A stretch of DNA of 64,000 nt from Chitinophagaceae bacterium (GTDB taxonomy: Bacteria; Bacteroidota; Bacteroidia; Chitinophagales; Chitinophagaceae), in NCBI GenBank assembly GCA_947446645.1, contig CANFHA010000008.1:62001-126000 (forward strand), in the 5' to 3' direction. Position numbers and translations under genes: made by a program. Positions 1 through 8,684 of this stretch are shown here, piece after piece. Numbering within the stretch: the first letter of the stretch is position 1; the number at the start of each line of letters is the position of its first letter. Below the pieces are notes generated by a model. It did no database searches. It was not told the DNA's origin and worked only from the letters and a program-made list of their open reading frames with translations.

Positions 1-167
1 TGTTTTATAGTTGTGATACCTCTGGAATTAAAGACCTAAAGTTAAAGCATCATTACCAATATATCTTAGTGTTGCTTGCTTAAAAATGACTGACTTGCTT
101 TTCGCCGGTTGTTCTTTGGGTATAATGACATAATTACCTGTGTAGAATACTGCTGCAATGAATATGC

Positions 168-584
168 TTAGTAATCGGCAGAGTAAAGATAGAAGTACTT
201 AATGTATATGAAGAGGATCACTGCGGCTATCGTAAACACGATTAGCGGCGCATACATTACCCCTGTTTCTTTATCCCTCGATAGGTTTTGAAGCGGCAAC
301 ATGATCACAAAATTAAAAATGAACATTGCTGCTGCCACACCTATTATATAAGGAAATGCGAAGAGTATGTGTACATAAGAAGTAGGCATCCAGCCCTCTG
401 CCAGTATACCCAATCCGTAAATGAGCAGCAGGTTTATTACTGTAAAATAGATGAGTGAGGAAAAGAGAGCAATGACTTTATTCTGGGTAAACTTGAATAC
501 GATCTTATACAGGTCGGCTATTAACCTTCTCATCTTCTGAACAACTGATTTAAAAAGCACAAGATAGAGTTTTTTCACTATCAC
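168..584 (-). CDS. hypothetical three-helix membrane protein
   Basis: I do not recognise this 138-residue protein. It has a basic N-terminus (about residues 1-35) and then three hydrophobic segments near residues 38-60, 70-95 and 112-132, so it is probably an inner-membrane protein. The far-end start is GTG at 584; a second GTG at 578 and an ATG at 533 are alternatives, and no ribosome binding site decides between them. It is divergent from the phage-like gene at 617, with only about 30 bases between the two starts. No function can be inferred. Confidence 0.5.
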   Translation of the reverse strand: MIVKKLYLVLFKSVVQKMRRLIADLYKIVFKFTQNKVIALFSSLIYFTVINLLLIYGLGILAEGWMPTSYVHILFAFPYIIGVAAAMFIFNFVIMLPLQNLSRDKETGVMYAPLIVFTIAAVILFIYIKYFYLYSADY

Positions 585-616
585 AACACATTACGCAATA
601 GCAAAAAATATTTTTT

Positions 617-1732
617 ATGGTAAGGACACACAAAACCGGTCATGGTCCGGAACCGGTAATAATAAACGAGCTCAATATCCGTTCAGTCGATCGGGGGCGC
701 AAAGACATTCTTTCCTGGCGTAGCGCACTCTCTGGTGCGGAGTCGGTATATTTCCCCAATCGCTCCCGTCTCTACGATCTGTTTGAAGATGTCGTTCTCG
801 ATGGTCACTTGTCTGGTATTATCGCTAAGCGCATCGATGCAGTACTCAATAAAGATCTGATCTTTCAGTGCAGCGGAAAAAGATGCAGCGCCATGGATGA
901 ACTTATCCATTCGCTGTCTTTCAGGCAGGTTATGCGCACCATTATGGAAACGCAGTTATGGGGCATCTCAGGCATCGAGTTCATACCTGGTCAGCAACTG
1001 TCCTGCCAGCTTATACCACGCAAGCATATAAAACCGGAATCCGGCATCATCGCCTATGAGCAAACAGGTGCCGATGGCATCGCCTATGAGCCGATCGATA
1101 ATGTCTGGATCATTGGCGACCCCAAAGATCTCGGCCTTCTGCTGAAGTGCGCCCCCTATAGTCTCTATAAGCGCGGCGGCCTGTCAGACTGGGCGCAATA
1201 CATAGAGCTGTTTGGCCAGCCGGTTCGCGTTATCAAGTACGATTCATATGACGAACAAACAAAGCTGGAGCTGAAAAAAATACTGGATGAAAGCGGCAGT
1301 TCTCTCTCTATGATGATTCCCCGCCAGGCCGACTTTGAGCTTAAAGATGGTAAGCAAACCAACTGCGACGGCAACCTCCAGCTATCATTTATCAAGGCAC
1401 TCAACGAAGAGATGTCTATCACCATTCTGGGCAATACCGAGACCACAACCAGCAGCTACAGCACCGGGTACGCACAGAGCAAGGTGCACCTGGAGCAGCA
1501 ATACGAGATCACCCGCAGCGATCTTGTGTACACCGCAGCCATGCTCAACAGCCCAAAATTCCTTTCTATACTGCGTGCTTATGGTTACCCTGTCAGTGGT
1601 GGTCTCTTTGTCTTCTCAAAAGATATGGACATCGACTACCTCAAAACAAGGCTCGCTATTGATAAAGAAGTCTCCCAAATGGTCCCGATCAGCGACGACT
1701 ATTGGTACAATACCTATGGTATACCTCGATAG
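617..1732 (+). CDS. DUF935 (Mu gp29-like) phage portal protein
   Basis: This 371-residue protein resembles the DUF935 family, the portal-type proteins of Mu-like phages that form the capsid vertex for DNA entry. Family features include the N-terminal stretch in which each chain is tested for a second site (VLDGHLSGIIAKRIDAVL), the central segment ending in YIELFGQPVRVIKYD, and the C-terminal VPISDDYWYNTYGIPR, the usual family ending. At 371 residues it is shorter than most members (roughly 430-520), so the N-terminus or an internal part may be reduced. No terminase, capsid or tail operon surrounds it, so I read it as part of a prophage remnant together with the gene at 2671. Confidence 0.75.
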   Translation: MVRTHKTGHGPEPVIINELNIRSVDRGRKDILSWRSALSGAESVYFPNRSRLYDLFEDVVLDGHLSGIIAKRIDAVLNKDLIFQCSGKRCSAMDELIHSLSFRQVMRTIMETQLWGISGIEFIPGQQLSCQLIPRKHIKPESGIIAYEQTGADGIAYEPIDNVWIIGDPKDLGLLLKCAPYSLYKRGGLSDWAQYIELFGQPVRVIKYDSYDEQTKLELKKILDESGSSLSMMIPRQADFELKDGKQTNCDGNLQLSFIKALNEEMSITILGNTETTTSSYSTGYAQSKVHLEQQYEITRSDLVYTAAMLNSPKFLSILRAYGYPVSGGLFVFSKDMDIDYLKTRLAIDKEVSQMVPISDDYWYNTYGIPR

Positions 1733-1824
1733 GCTATTTTCTAAAACATTTTTTGAATCACCCAACTGATGTATGAATATATTGTCATATTTTCATATCC
1801 CGTCTCTAACAATACAATGACCCT

Positions 1825-2397
1825 ATGAAACCAATACTCATTTCCATTCTCACATTGATACTTGCAACATCACTGCATGCACAGCAATATCAAATCGGTC
1901 TCAATAGCGAAGCAGTTTTCAGCAGGGACCTACTAGTCTTAGAAGATTACCATAGCAATCAACACATGTTTATTGCAAATACACTTAGCGGCCAGTATGA
2001 TAATCATCATTGGCAGTACGGTTTCAGCGCAGGCTATAGGACCGGTTCTGTTTCGGCTTCATTTTTTACTCCGAGTTTGATCTGTACTTACTCCACTTCT
2101 CCAAAGCCACCGACTTTAGTTACAGTACACGGTTCATTAACAGAAATTCCACTTAGACTGTTTGCCAATCGGAAGGTTACCTTCAAACGCATGGAGCTAT
2201 ACTTTGGGCCATTTCTTGGATATAGTACTGCTAGCGATAAGTACGATGTTGTGGAATCCGGGGTACATAACGTACAGATTTATCACCACAATTGGCTTGT
2301 TGGCGGCATACAGACTGGTGGCACGTACTTCGTTAAAAAGCATTTCGGTATAAATGCAGGCATTACTACAGAATATAATATGTTTTTTCCAATATAA
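1825..2397 (+). CDS. secreted outer-membrane beta-barrel-like protein, 3' end frameshifted
   Basis: The 190-residue product starts with a clear signal peptide (MKPILISILTLILATSLHA, then cleavage before QQYQIG) and continues with alternating polar/aromatic strands like small Bacteroidota outer-membrane barrels. The frame stops at 2397, but one frame over the sequence continues to a stop at 2448-2450 and encodes an ending TITLGLRYKL, a typical terminal beta strand. Adding one T to the six-T run at 2383-2388 would join both parts, so the present stop is probably caused by a one-base loss. The family is not recognised. It sits between two phage-type genes on the same strand. Confidence 0.6.
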   Translation: MKPILISILTLILATSLHAQQYQIGLNSEAVFSRDLLVLEDYHSNQHMFIANTLSGQYDNHHWQYGFSAGYRTGSVSASFFTPSLICTYSTSPKPPTLVTVHGSLTEIPLRLFANRKVTFKRMELYFGPFLGYSTASDKYDVVESGVHNVQIYHHNWLVGGIQTGGTYFVKKHFGINAGITTEYNMFFPI

Positions 2398-2670
2398 ATT
2401 ATACCCGTCATTGCTACACTATTACACTAGGCCTTCGTTATAAACTCTGATGGGCAACTCATATACGTACAGTACAGTCCAACAATAAATCCCCCTTTGG
2501 ATTGAGTGGATTGTAGTCCTTAAACACCACATTTTATGGACTCTGCGCAAACTTTTTTTTAAATAGAAAACGTGGATGGGTAATACCTCCAGGCGGGGTC
2601 GGGGGGTGGTTAGCTCGTACCGACTCACAAAAATCCAAATTCCCGATTACCAACTCCTAATCCCCAAACT

Positions 2671-3183
2671 ATGAATTCCCCTTTCGCAAACATCTTCCTT
2701 GCGCTACAGCAGCACATTCAGGCGCAGATCCCCGCTATCACCTATATCGATCAGGATCTCGGCCAGCTCAAACCAGGCATTCGCCCACCCGTAGCCTGGC
2801 CATGTATGCTCATCGATTTCGAAGAGTTCGATTTTGAAAACATGGGCGATAATGTACAGACAGCAAAAGGCACGGTAGTGCTGCGACTAGGTTTCGCGCC
2901 ATACAGCAATACCGGTAGCAACACACCATCTCCATATCTCGAACAAGCACTCGGTTTTTACGATATAGAATGGGCAGTACACCGGGTCAGTCAGGGCTGG
3001 TCACCGGGCGATGACTATGGCCATCTCATCCGCACAAGTGTCACTACTCAAAAACGGCCCGACAACTATCGTGTCCGTGAGCTGCGCTACAGCCTCGCCT
3101 TCCAGGACTACAGCACCAAACCCGGCATACAATATGTACCCGCATCTATAATACTATCCCCTCAGCTGCAGTTCCCTGCCTAG
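2671..3183 (+). CDS. phage-like structural protein, probably tail-completion type
   Basis: This 170-residue protein begins MNSPFANIFLALQQHIQAQ and has the look of small phage head-tail joining or tail-terminator proteins found in Bacteroidota Mu-like prophages: an N-terminal helix, then a short beta-rich body with IDFEEFDFEN and VVLRLGF, and no signal peptide. The assignment comes from sequence style and the DUF935 gene 940 bases upstream, not from a decisive motif. The stop codon lies inside a 58-base repeat that recurs at 3611-3668. Confidence 0.45.
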   Translation: MNSPFANIFLALQQHIQAQIPAITYIDQDLGQLKPGIRPPVAWPCMLIDFEEFDFENMGDNVQTAKGTVVLRLGFAPYSNTGSNTPSPYLEQALGFYDIEWAVHRVSQGWSPGDDYGHLIRTSVTTQKRPDNYRVRELRYSLAFQDYSTKPGIQYVPASIILSPQLQFPA

Positions 3184-3235
3184 CAAATAGCTATCCACCC
3201 ACCACATATTTTTACTGCCACAGCCTCGCATACTT
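3178..3235. repeat. direct repeat copy 1 overlapping a gene 3' end
   Basis: The stretch starting GCCTAGCAAATAGC, which includes the stop codon of the gene ending at 3183, is found again at 3611-3668 with only a few differences. The second copy has no gene in front of it, so it is probably the leftover end of a deleted duplicate. Confidence 0.7.
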
Positions 3236-3269
3236 ACCACCCACAACTTATCACTCACCACTTTATACT
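3228..3269. repeat. heptanucleotide repeat (CACAACT-like units)
   Basis: Six degenerate seven-base units follow each other: GCATACT, TACCACC, CACAACT, TATCACT, CACCACT, TTATACT. A related array lies at 3671-3720 and a short one at 5438-5452. Confidence 0.55.
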
Positions 3270-3411
3270 AAACCGATCAATTTTATCAAAAAGCCTAATC
3301 GTGGGTGTCATGGTGGGTAAACAATTAGCTGCGCCGAGGACTTTCACCATGACAGTGCTCGCTTTCTTGCCTGCGTAGTGGGCATCTTTACTCGCGCTTT
3401 ACGCAACACTT

Positions 3412-3436
3412 CCCCTCTTGAGAGGGGTTAGGGGTG
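3412..3436. repeat. REP-like hairpin with GGGG-tail
   Basis: CCCCTCT-TG-AGAGGGG is a 7-bp-arm hairpin followed directly by TTAGGGGTG. Hairpin plus G-rich tail is the usual form of interspersed REP-like elements in Bacteroidota genomes. A less regular G-rich stretch (GGCGGGGTCGGGGGGTGG) at about 2591-2608 may be a degraded relative. The rest of the 3184-3721 gap holds only repeats and no gene. Confidence 0.45.
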
Positions 3437-3567
3437 TGTTTTCTTCACACAATTGAGTATCATCCGCTTACACTACTTATCATTGGCAGCCCCACCAAAC
3501 CATGACCTGCTCAGGTGTTGTACTTGGCTTAAATAGAATCTCAATTGCGTTTTATTATTATAACCTA

Positions 3568-3607
3568 CGACTAACTTCACCATTTGAAATTCGGCCATTT
3601 GTTCTGA
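3568..3607 (-). pseudogene. 3'-end remnant of a copy of the 3722-4030 gene
   Basis: On the minus strand this 40-base stretch reads QNKWPNFKW followed by TGA, matching the end of the neighbouring gene (QNRWPHLKW, TGA at 3713-3752) with 35 of 40 bases identical. Nothing upstream of it is preserved as a reading frame, so only the tail of a second copy remains. Confidence 0.55.
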
Positions 3608-3610
3608 CTT

Positions 3611-3668
3611 GCCTAGCAACTAGCTATCCACCCAGCACATATTTTTACTGCCACAGCCACGCACACTC
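3611..3668. repeat. direct repeat copy 2
   Basis: Second copy of the 58-base repeat at 3178-3235; the two starts are 433 bases apart. It lies directly next to the 3'-end remnant at 3568-3607. Confidence 0.7.
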
Positions 3669-3670
3669 AA

Positions 3671-3720
3671 GACTTATCACTCGCATACTTACGACTCACG
3701 ACTTATGACTTACGACTAAC
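3671..3720. repeat. heptanucleotide repeat (TTACGAC-like units)
   Basis: Units such as TTACGAC, TCACGAC, TTATGAC and TTACGAC follow one another with a period of seven bases up to the 3' end of the gene at 3722. The same GACTTACGACTAAC string occurs at the 3' end of gyrB (5438-5452). Confidence 0.6.
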
Positions 3721-3721
3721 A

Positions 3722-4030
3722 TCACCATTTCAGATGCGGCCATCTGTTCTGAAAAAAATGCACCACCGGCGACTTTTCTTTTAAGAATTGCAGTTGCTCT
3801 GAGTTATCACGCACTATAAACGAAATCGTCGTTGGGGAAAGGAAAAATTCGGTAACCATTTGTCGGAGTATATCCTCAAAACACTTGTTTTTTATAGCCG
3901 CATAGTAGTAATATCTGGCTACAAGGCACTCATTCCGTCTGTCCACCAGGCTGTTATTGCGTCCTTTACGCTTCTCCTTAGTAATGCCGATATCCTTTAT
4001 TATTTCTTTAAATACCTTGTGTCCGCGCAT
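3722..4030 (-). CDS. small prophage-associated protein, putative DNA-binding
   Basis: I place the start at ATG 4030 (MRGHKVFKEI, 102 residues) because a TACCTTTG -7 box lies only 20 bases upstream; the frame stays open to 4102 but the extra part would be inside the promoter. The centre (RRNECLVARYYYYAAIKNKCFEDILRQM) is basic and aromatic, followed by FFLSPTTISFIV, which has the shape of a helix-turn-helix. I recall similar small proteins beside Bacteroidota Mu-like prophages, but the function is unknown. Confidence 0.5.
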   Translation of the reverse strand: MRGHKVFKEIIKDIGITKEKRKGRNNSLVDRRNECLVARYYYYAAIKNKCFEDILRQMVTEFFLSPTTISFIVRDNSEQLQFLKEKSPVVHFFQNRWPHLKW

Positions 4031-4050
4031 AGATGATAGAGTTTTCACTA

Positions 4051-4058
4051 CAAAGGTA
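4051..4058 (-). promoter_or_regulatory. -7 promoter box TACCTTTG
   Basis: On the minus strand TACCTTTG matches the Bacteroidota sigma-A -7 consensus TAnnTTTG. It lies 20 bases upstream of the ATG at 4030 and decides that start. Confidence 0.6.
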
Positions 4059-4192
4059 AATACACCCACAATAGCCATCAGTAAAAAACACCAACACAAC
4101 AATGTGGATAAATCGGTCAGAATGCTTTACCAGCTTACATTTCAGTCATCAAAATGTAGTGTGGATATTTTCTCTTCATTTCGGTATGCAGA

Positions 4193-4735
4193 TTAGTACT
4201 TTTGTAGTCCATCCAGGCTCCTTTTCATCATCACATCCGTCTGGTGGTCTGTGCCTAATACAAATGGGTGAGCACCAAATATTTTAAATCCATACCGCTC
4301 ATAAAATTTTATTGCACCATCGTTACGCTCCCACACACCCAGCCATATCGTATCATGCTGCTTGGCAGTCGCATAAGCCAGGCAGTAGTCCATTAGTGCG
4401 CTTCCCGTTCTTTTGCCCTGGTGTTGCTGCCGCACGTATAGTCGCTCCAGTTCTATTGGGTTCTGCGCATCAAGTCCCTCTGGCCTCTCCTTGGTTCGCA
4501 GCTTGGCATACCCTACTACGGTATTTCCATCCTGTGCAAATAAAAACAGGTTTTCAGTATCTGCCAGCTCGGCTGCAAGTTTCGCTTCGTTCATTTCAGC
4601 GGCCAGGTACAGGTCCATGTCTTCCGGCTTATTCAGCGGCGCAAATTTGTCACAAAATGTCGTCACGCTTAGTTCGGTTAACAGGGTTGCATCTTTAGTG
4701 CCTGCATGCGTTATCATCAGTTTATCCGGGCTCAT
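4193..4735 (-). CDS. GNAT family N-acetyltransferase
   Basis: This 180-residue protein has the GNAT fold: the acetyl-CoA binding loop is in the segment YVRQQHQGKRTGSALM (motif Q/RxxGxG/A, here QGKRTGSA), preceded by the strand IELERLYV and followed by IWLGVWERNDGAIKFYERYGF, the typical last conserved block. It should transfer an acetyl group from acetyl-CoA to an amine, but the substrate is unknown. The start at 4735 is supported by a TACATTTG box that ends four bases upstream. It is a single-gene unit facing away from msrB. Confidence 0.85.
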   Translation of the reverse strand: MSPDKLMITHAGTKDATLLTELSVTTFCDKFAPLNKPEDMDLYLAAEMNEAKLAAELADTENLFLFAQDGNTVVGYAKLRTKERPEGLDAQNPIELERLYVRQQHQGKRTGSALMDYCLAYATAKQHDTIWLGVWERNDGAIKFYERYGFKIFGAHPFVLGTDHQTDVMMKRSLDGLQKY

Positions 4736-4739
4736 ACTG

Positions 4740-4747
4740 CAAATGTA
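4740..4747 (-). promoter_or_regulatory. -7 promoter box TACATTTG
   Basis: Minus-strand TACATTTG followed by CAGT and the ATG at 4735. Transcription would begin at or very near the start codon, so the message is nearly leaderless. Confidence 0.65.
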
Positions 4748-4852
4748 TTGCGGATGATAGTGACAGGCGAAACATTTCCATATTAGTTAACGATCTATTA
4801 AAAGCAGATCATCAAAATCCATTTCGTACTACCTTTCGTTATTATTACCGTT

Positions 4853-5374
4853 ATGCGTAACTTCAAATTGATTTCTTTATTCTGCTTCACGCTCCTTTTC
4901 GCGCGCTGCACTAATGCTCAAAACTCAAAAGCCATGACCGAACATAGTAACAATCCATATTATTCCCGCACCGATACCACACCATTGCATGTCAGCGATG
5001 CCGAATGGAAAAAAGTATTATCTCCTGAGGTATATAAAATAGCCCGGGAAAAAGGGACCGAGTACGCCTTTACCGGCAAGTATTATAAGGCAGACACCAA
5101 AGGCATGTACTATTGTGCGGCCTGTGGCAATGCGCTCTTCAAGTCAGATGCCAAGTTTGCGAGCAGTTGCGGTTGGCCCAGTTTCTATGAGTCTATTAGG
5201 CCCACAAGTGTCAGGTACGTGTCCGACAATAGTCATGGTATGCGCCGCACTGAGGTATTATGCGGCCGTTGCGAAGCACACCTGGGTCACATCTTCGATG
5301 ACGGCCCGCCACCCACAGGCCAGCGCTTTTGTATGAATTCCGCCGTCCTCGATTTCGAGCCCGACCAAAAATAA
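4853..5374 (+). CDS. msrB: peptide-methionine (R)-S-oxide reductase MsrB, exported
   Basis: MsrB reduces methionine-R-sulfoxide in proteins. The 173-residue chain carries the zinc-binding pairs CAAC and CGRC, the conserved CGWPSF block, the GHIFDDGP block and the catalytic cysteine in RFCMNS. Residues 1-22 (MRNFKLISLFCFTLLFARC) form a signal sequence, with a possible lipid-attachment Cys at about 19, so this form probably acts in the periplasm or at the membrane. No MsrA is beside it. It ends against a bidirectional terminator shared with gyrB. Confidence 0.92.
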   Translation: MRNFKLISLFCFTLLFARCTNAQNSKAMTEHSNNPYYSRTDTTPLHVSDAEWKKVLSPEVYKIAREKGTEYAFTGKYYKADTKGMYYCAACGNALFKSDAKFASSCGWPSFYESIRPTSVRYVSDNSHGMRRTEVLCGRCEAHLGHIFDDGPPPTGQRFCMNSAVLDFEPDQK

Positions 5375-5376
5375 AA

Positions 5377-5404
5377 AAACCGGCATCTGTAAAGATGCCG
5401 GTTT
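5377..5404. terminator. bidirectional terminator between msrB and gyrB
   Basis: AAACCGGCATC, a six-base loop and GATGCCGGTTT form a perfect 11-bp stem with A-rich sequence on the left and T on the right. It lies between two convergent genes and can serve both. Confidence 0.85.
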
Positions 5405-5452
5405 CAAAATTTTACTAGTTACTACCACTATACACGCTGACTTACGACTAAC

Positions 5453-7432
<1,980 letters not shown>

Positions 7433-7578
7433 TTATAAGAAAATATTTCGTGGTCAGTAGCCAAAAAGTGAGTTCGCAAACCACCATTGATCTGCTTGTT
7501 TAGGAGTGCGGCACTTGTTGATTGACCTTGTTAAAATGCAGTAAGAAAATCAGTTATTTGACCCGTTTTCTAACCTCA

Positions 7579-7609
7579 CAAAGATAGCCAAAATATAACT
7601 TTTAAACAA
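7579..7609 (-). promoter_or_regulatory. gyrB promoter with -33 and -7 boxes
   Basis: On the minus strand TTG (7607-7609), 20 bases, then TATCTTTG (7579-7586) matches the Bacteroidota promoter form TTG-N19/21-TAnnTTTG. The 7430-7804 gap otherwise holds the gyrB leader and the ArsR control region. Confidence 0.65.
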
Positions 7610-7744
7610 GTCACATACTTCTAAAAAATGCTTAAAAAGCGTTGAAAATGGTGAATTGTGGATAAATAGGGGTTAAATATATTTTTCCTGTAAAATCAGG
7701 TTATATAACGCAGCATCTTATTCGTGATCAGCAGAAATATTTGC

Positions 7745-7760
7745 GTAACCGAACGGTTTC
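7745..7760. promoter_or_regulatory. operator-like palindrome 1 of the ArsR operon
   Basis: GTAACCGAACGGTTTC has arms GTAACCG and CGGTTTC with one mismatch. It lies just upstream of the -7 box at 7764. Confidence 0.55.
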
Positions 7761-7763
7761 TTA

Positions 7764-7771
7764 TAATTTTG
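7764..7771 (+). promoter_or_regulatory. -7 promoter box TAATTTTG
   Basis: TAATTTTG matches TAnnTTTG and lies 33 bases before the ArsR start codon, between two related palindromes. Confidence 0.6.
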
Positions 7772-7786
7772 TAACTGATTGGTTAC
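7771..7786. promoter_or_regulatory. operator-like palindrome 2 of the ArsR operon
   Basis: GTAACTGATTGGTTAC matches palindrome 1 in 12 of 16 positions and starts 26 bases after it. It covers the expected transcription start, a good place for autorepression. Confidence 0.55.
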
Positions 7787-7804
7787 AATTAGGAAAAATA
7801 GTAC

Positions 7805-8152
7805 ATGAGAAGAGATGTTTTTCAGGCGATAGCAGACCCTAACCGGAGGGCAATTATTGAGCTTCTTGGGCACAGTCAGCTCACCCCAAATGCCGTTGCC
7901 GCACATTTCGATGTCAGCCGGCCGGCTATTTCAAAGCATATTAAGATACTGGCTGAGTGCGGTTTGGTTATTGTGACACAGCGAGGAAGGGAACGGTACT
8001 ATGAAGCCAATTATAAAGCATTGGGGGAAGTATCAAAATGGGTTGACCAGTACAGGAATTTCTGGGAGAACAAGCTTGACGCGCTTGGCAATTTTCTTGC
8101 GTCAGAAGCAAAAGTGCATAAATCCAAACCACATAAAAACAAACAAAAATGA
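7805..8152 (+). CDS. ArsR-family winged-helix repressor
   Basis: The 115-residue protein begins RRDVFQAIADPNRRAIIELL, the hallmark of the ArsR subgroup paired with SRPBCC proteins; its recognition helix is in VAAHFDVSRPAISKHIKIL and the wing in GRERYY. No metal-binding cysteine motif is present, so it is not a metal sensor of the classical type. Its stop overlaps the start of the next gene (ATGA at 8149-8152), so both are made together. Two palindromes flank its own promoter, suggesting autorepression. Confidence 0.88.
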   Translation: MRRDVFQAIADPNRRAIIELLGHSQLTPNAVAAHFDVSRPAISKHIKILAECGLVIVTQRGRERYYEANYKALGEVSKWVDQYRNFWENKLDALGNFLASEAKVHKSKPHKNKQK

Positions 8153-8577
8153 GCACAGAACCATTTGTAATTGAAAGGACCTACAATGCGCCCGTATCTG
8201 CTGTATGGGCTGCCATCTCCCAAAAAGAGAAAATGAAGCAATGGTATTTCGACCTTGCAGAATTCACGGCCGCAGTCCGCTTCGAATTCCGGTTCACCGG
8301 CGGAAGCGAAGACAGGCAATTCGTGCACATCTGCACCGTAACAAGGGTTGAAGAAAATAAAGTGCTGGCATACACATGGCGATACGATGGATACCCCGGG
8401 ATATCCGAAGTCATTTTTGAGCTGTTCGATGAAGGCGATAACACCAGGGTACGGCTGACCCACACAGGTTTAGAAAGCTTCCCGGTAACGCCATTTAAAG
8501 ATTTTGCAAAAGAGAATTTCGCGGCAGGCTGGACACACATTATCGGCACTTCTTTGAAAGAGTACCTCGGGCAGTAA
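8149..8577 (+). CDS. SRPBCC (AHSA1-like) domain protein
   Basis: This 142-residue protein is a single START/AHSA1-type domain with the usual pattern: ERTYNAPVSAVWAAISQKEKM at the start, the strand-rich middle, the VRLTHTGLE strand and the C-terminal helix GWTHIIGTSLKEYL. Such proteins bind small hydrophobic ligands; in ArsR-SRPBCC operons the ligand is generally unknown. It is translationally coupled to the ArsR gene. Confidence 0.85.
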   Translation: MSTEPFVIERTYNAPVSAVWAAISQKEKMKQWYFDLAEFTAAVRFEFRFTGGSEDRQFVHICTVTRVEENKVLAYTWRYDGYPGISEVIFELFDEGDNTRVRLTHTGLESFPVTPFKDFAKENFAAGWTHIIGTSLKEYLGQ

Positions 8578-8684
8578 AACTTAATTTTTACCGATATTTA
8601 AACCAATAATCAACAGGAGGATCGAAGCCACCAAGCTACATTGTTGGGAGAAATAAGGATAATGCTATCCGGTTTTATGGGGGC

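Noticed and set aside
1-167. Gene at the left window edge
   Set aside because: No frame with protein-like content; only AT-rich sequence is visible.
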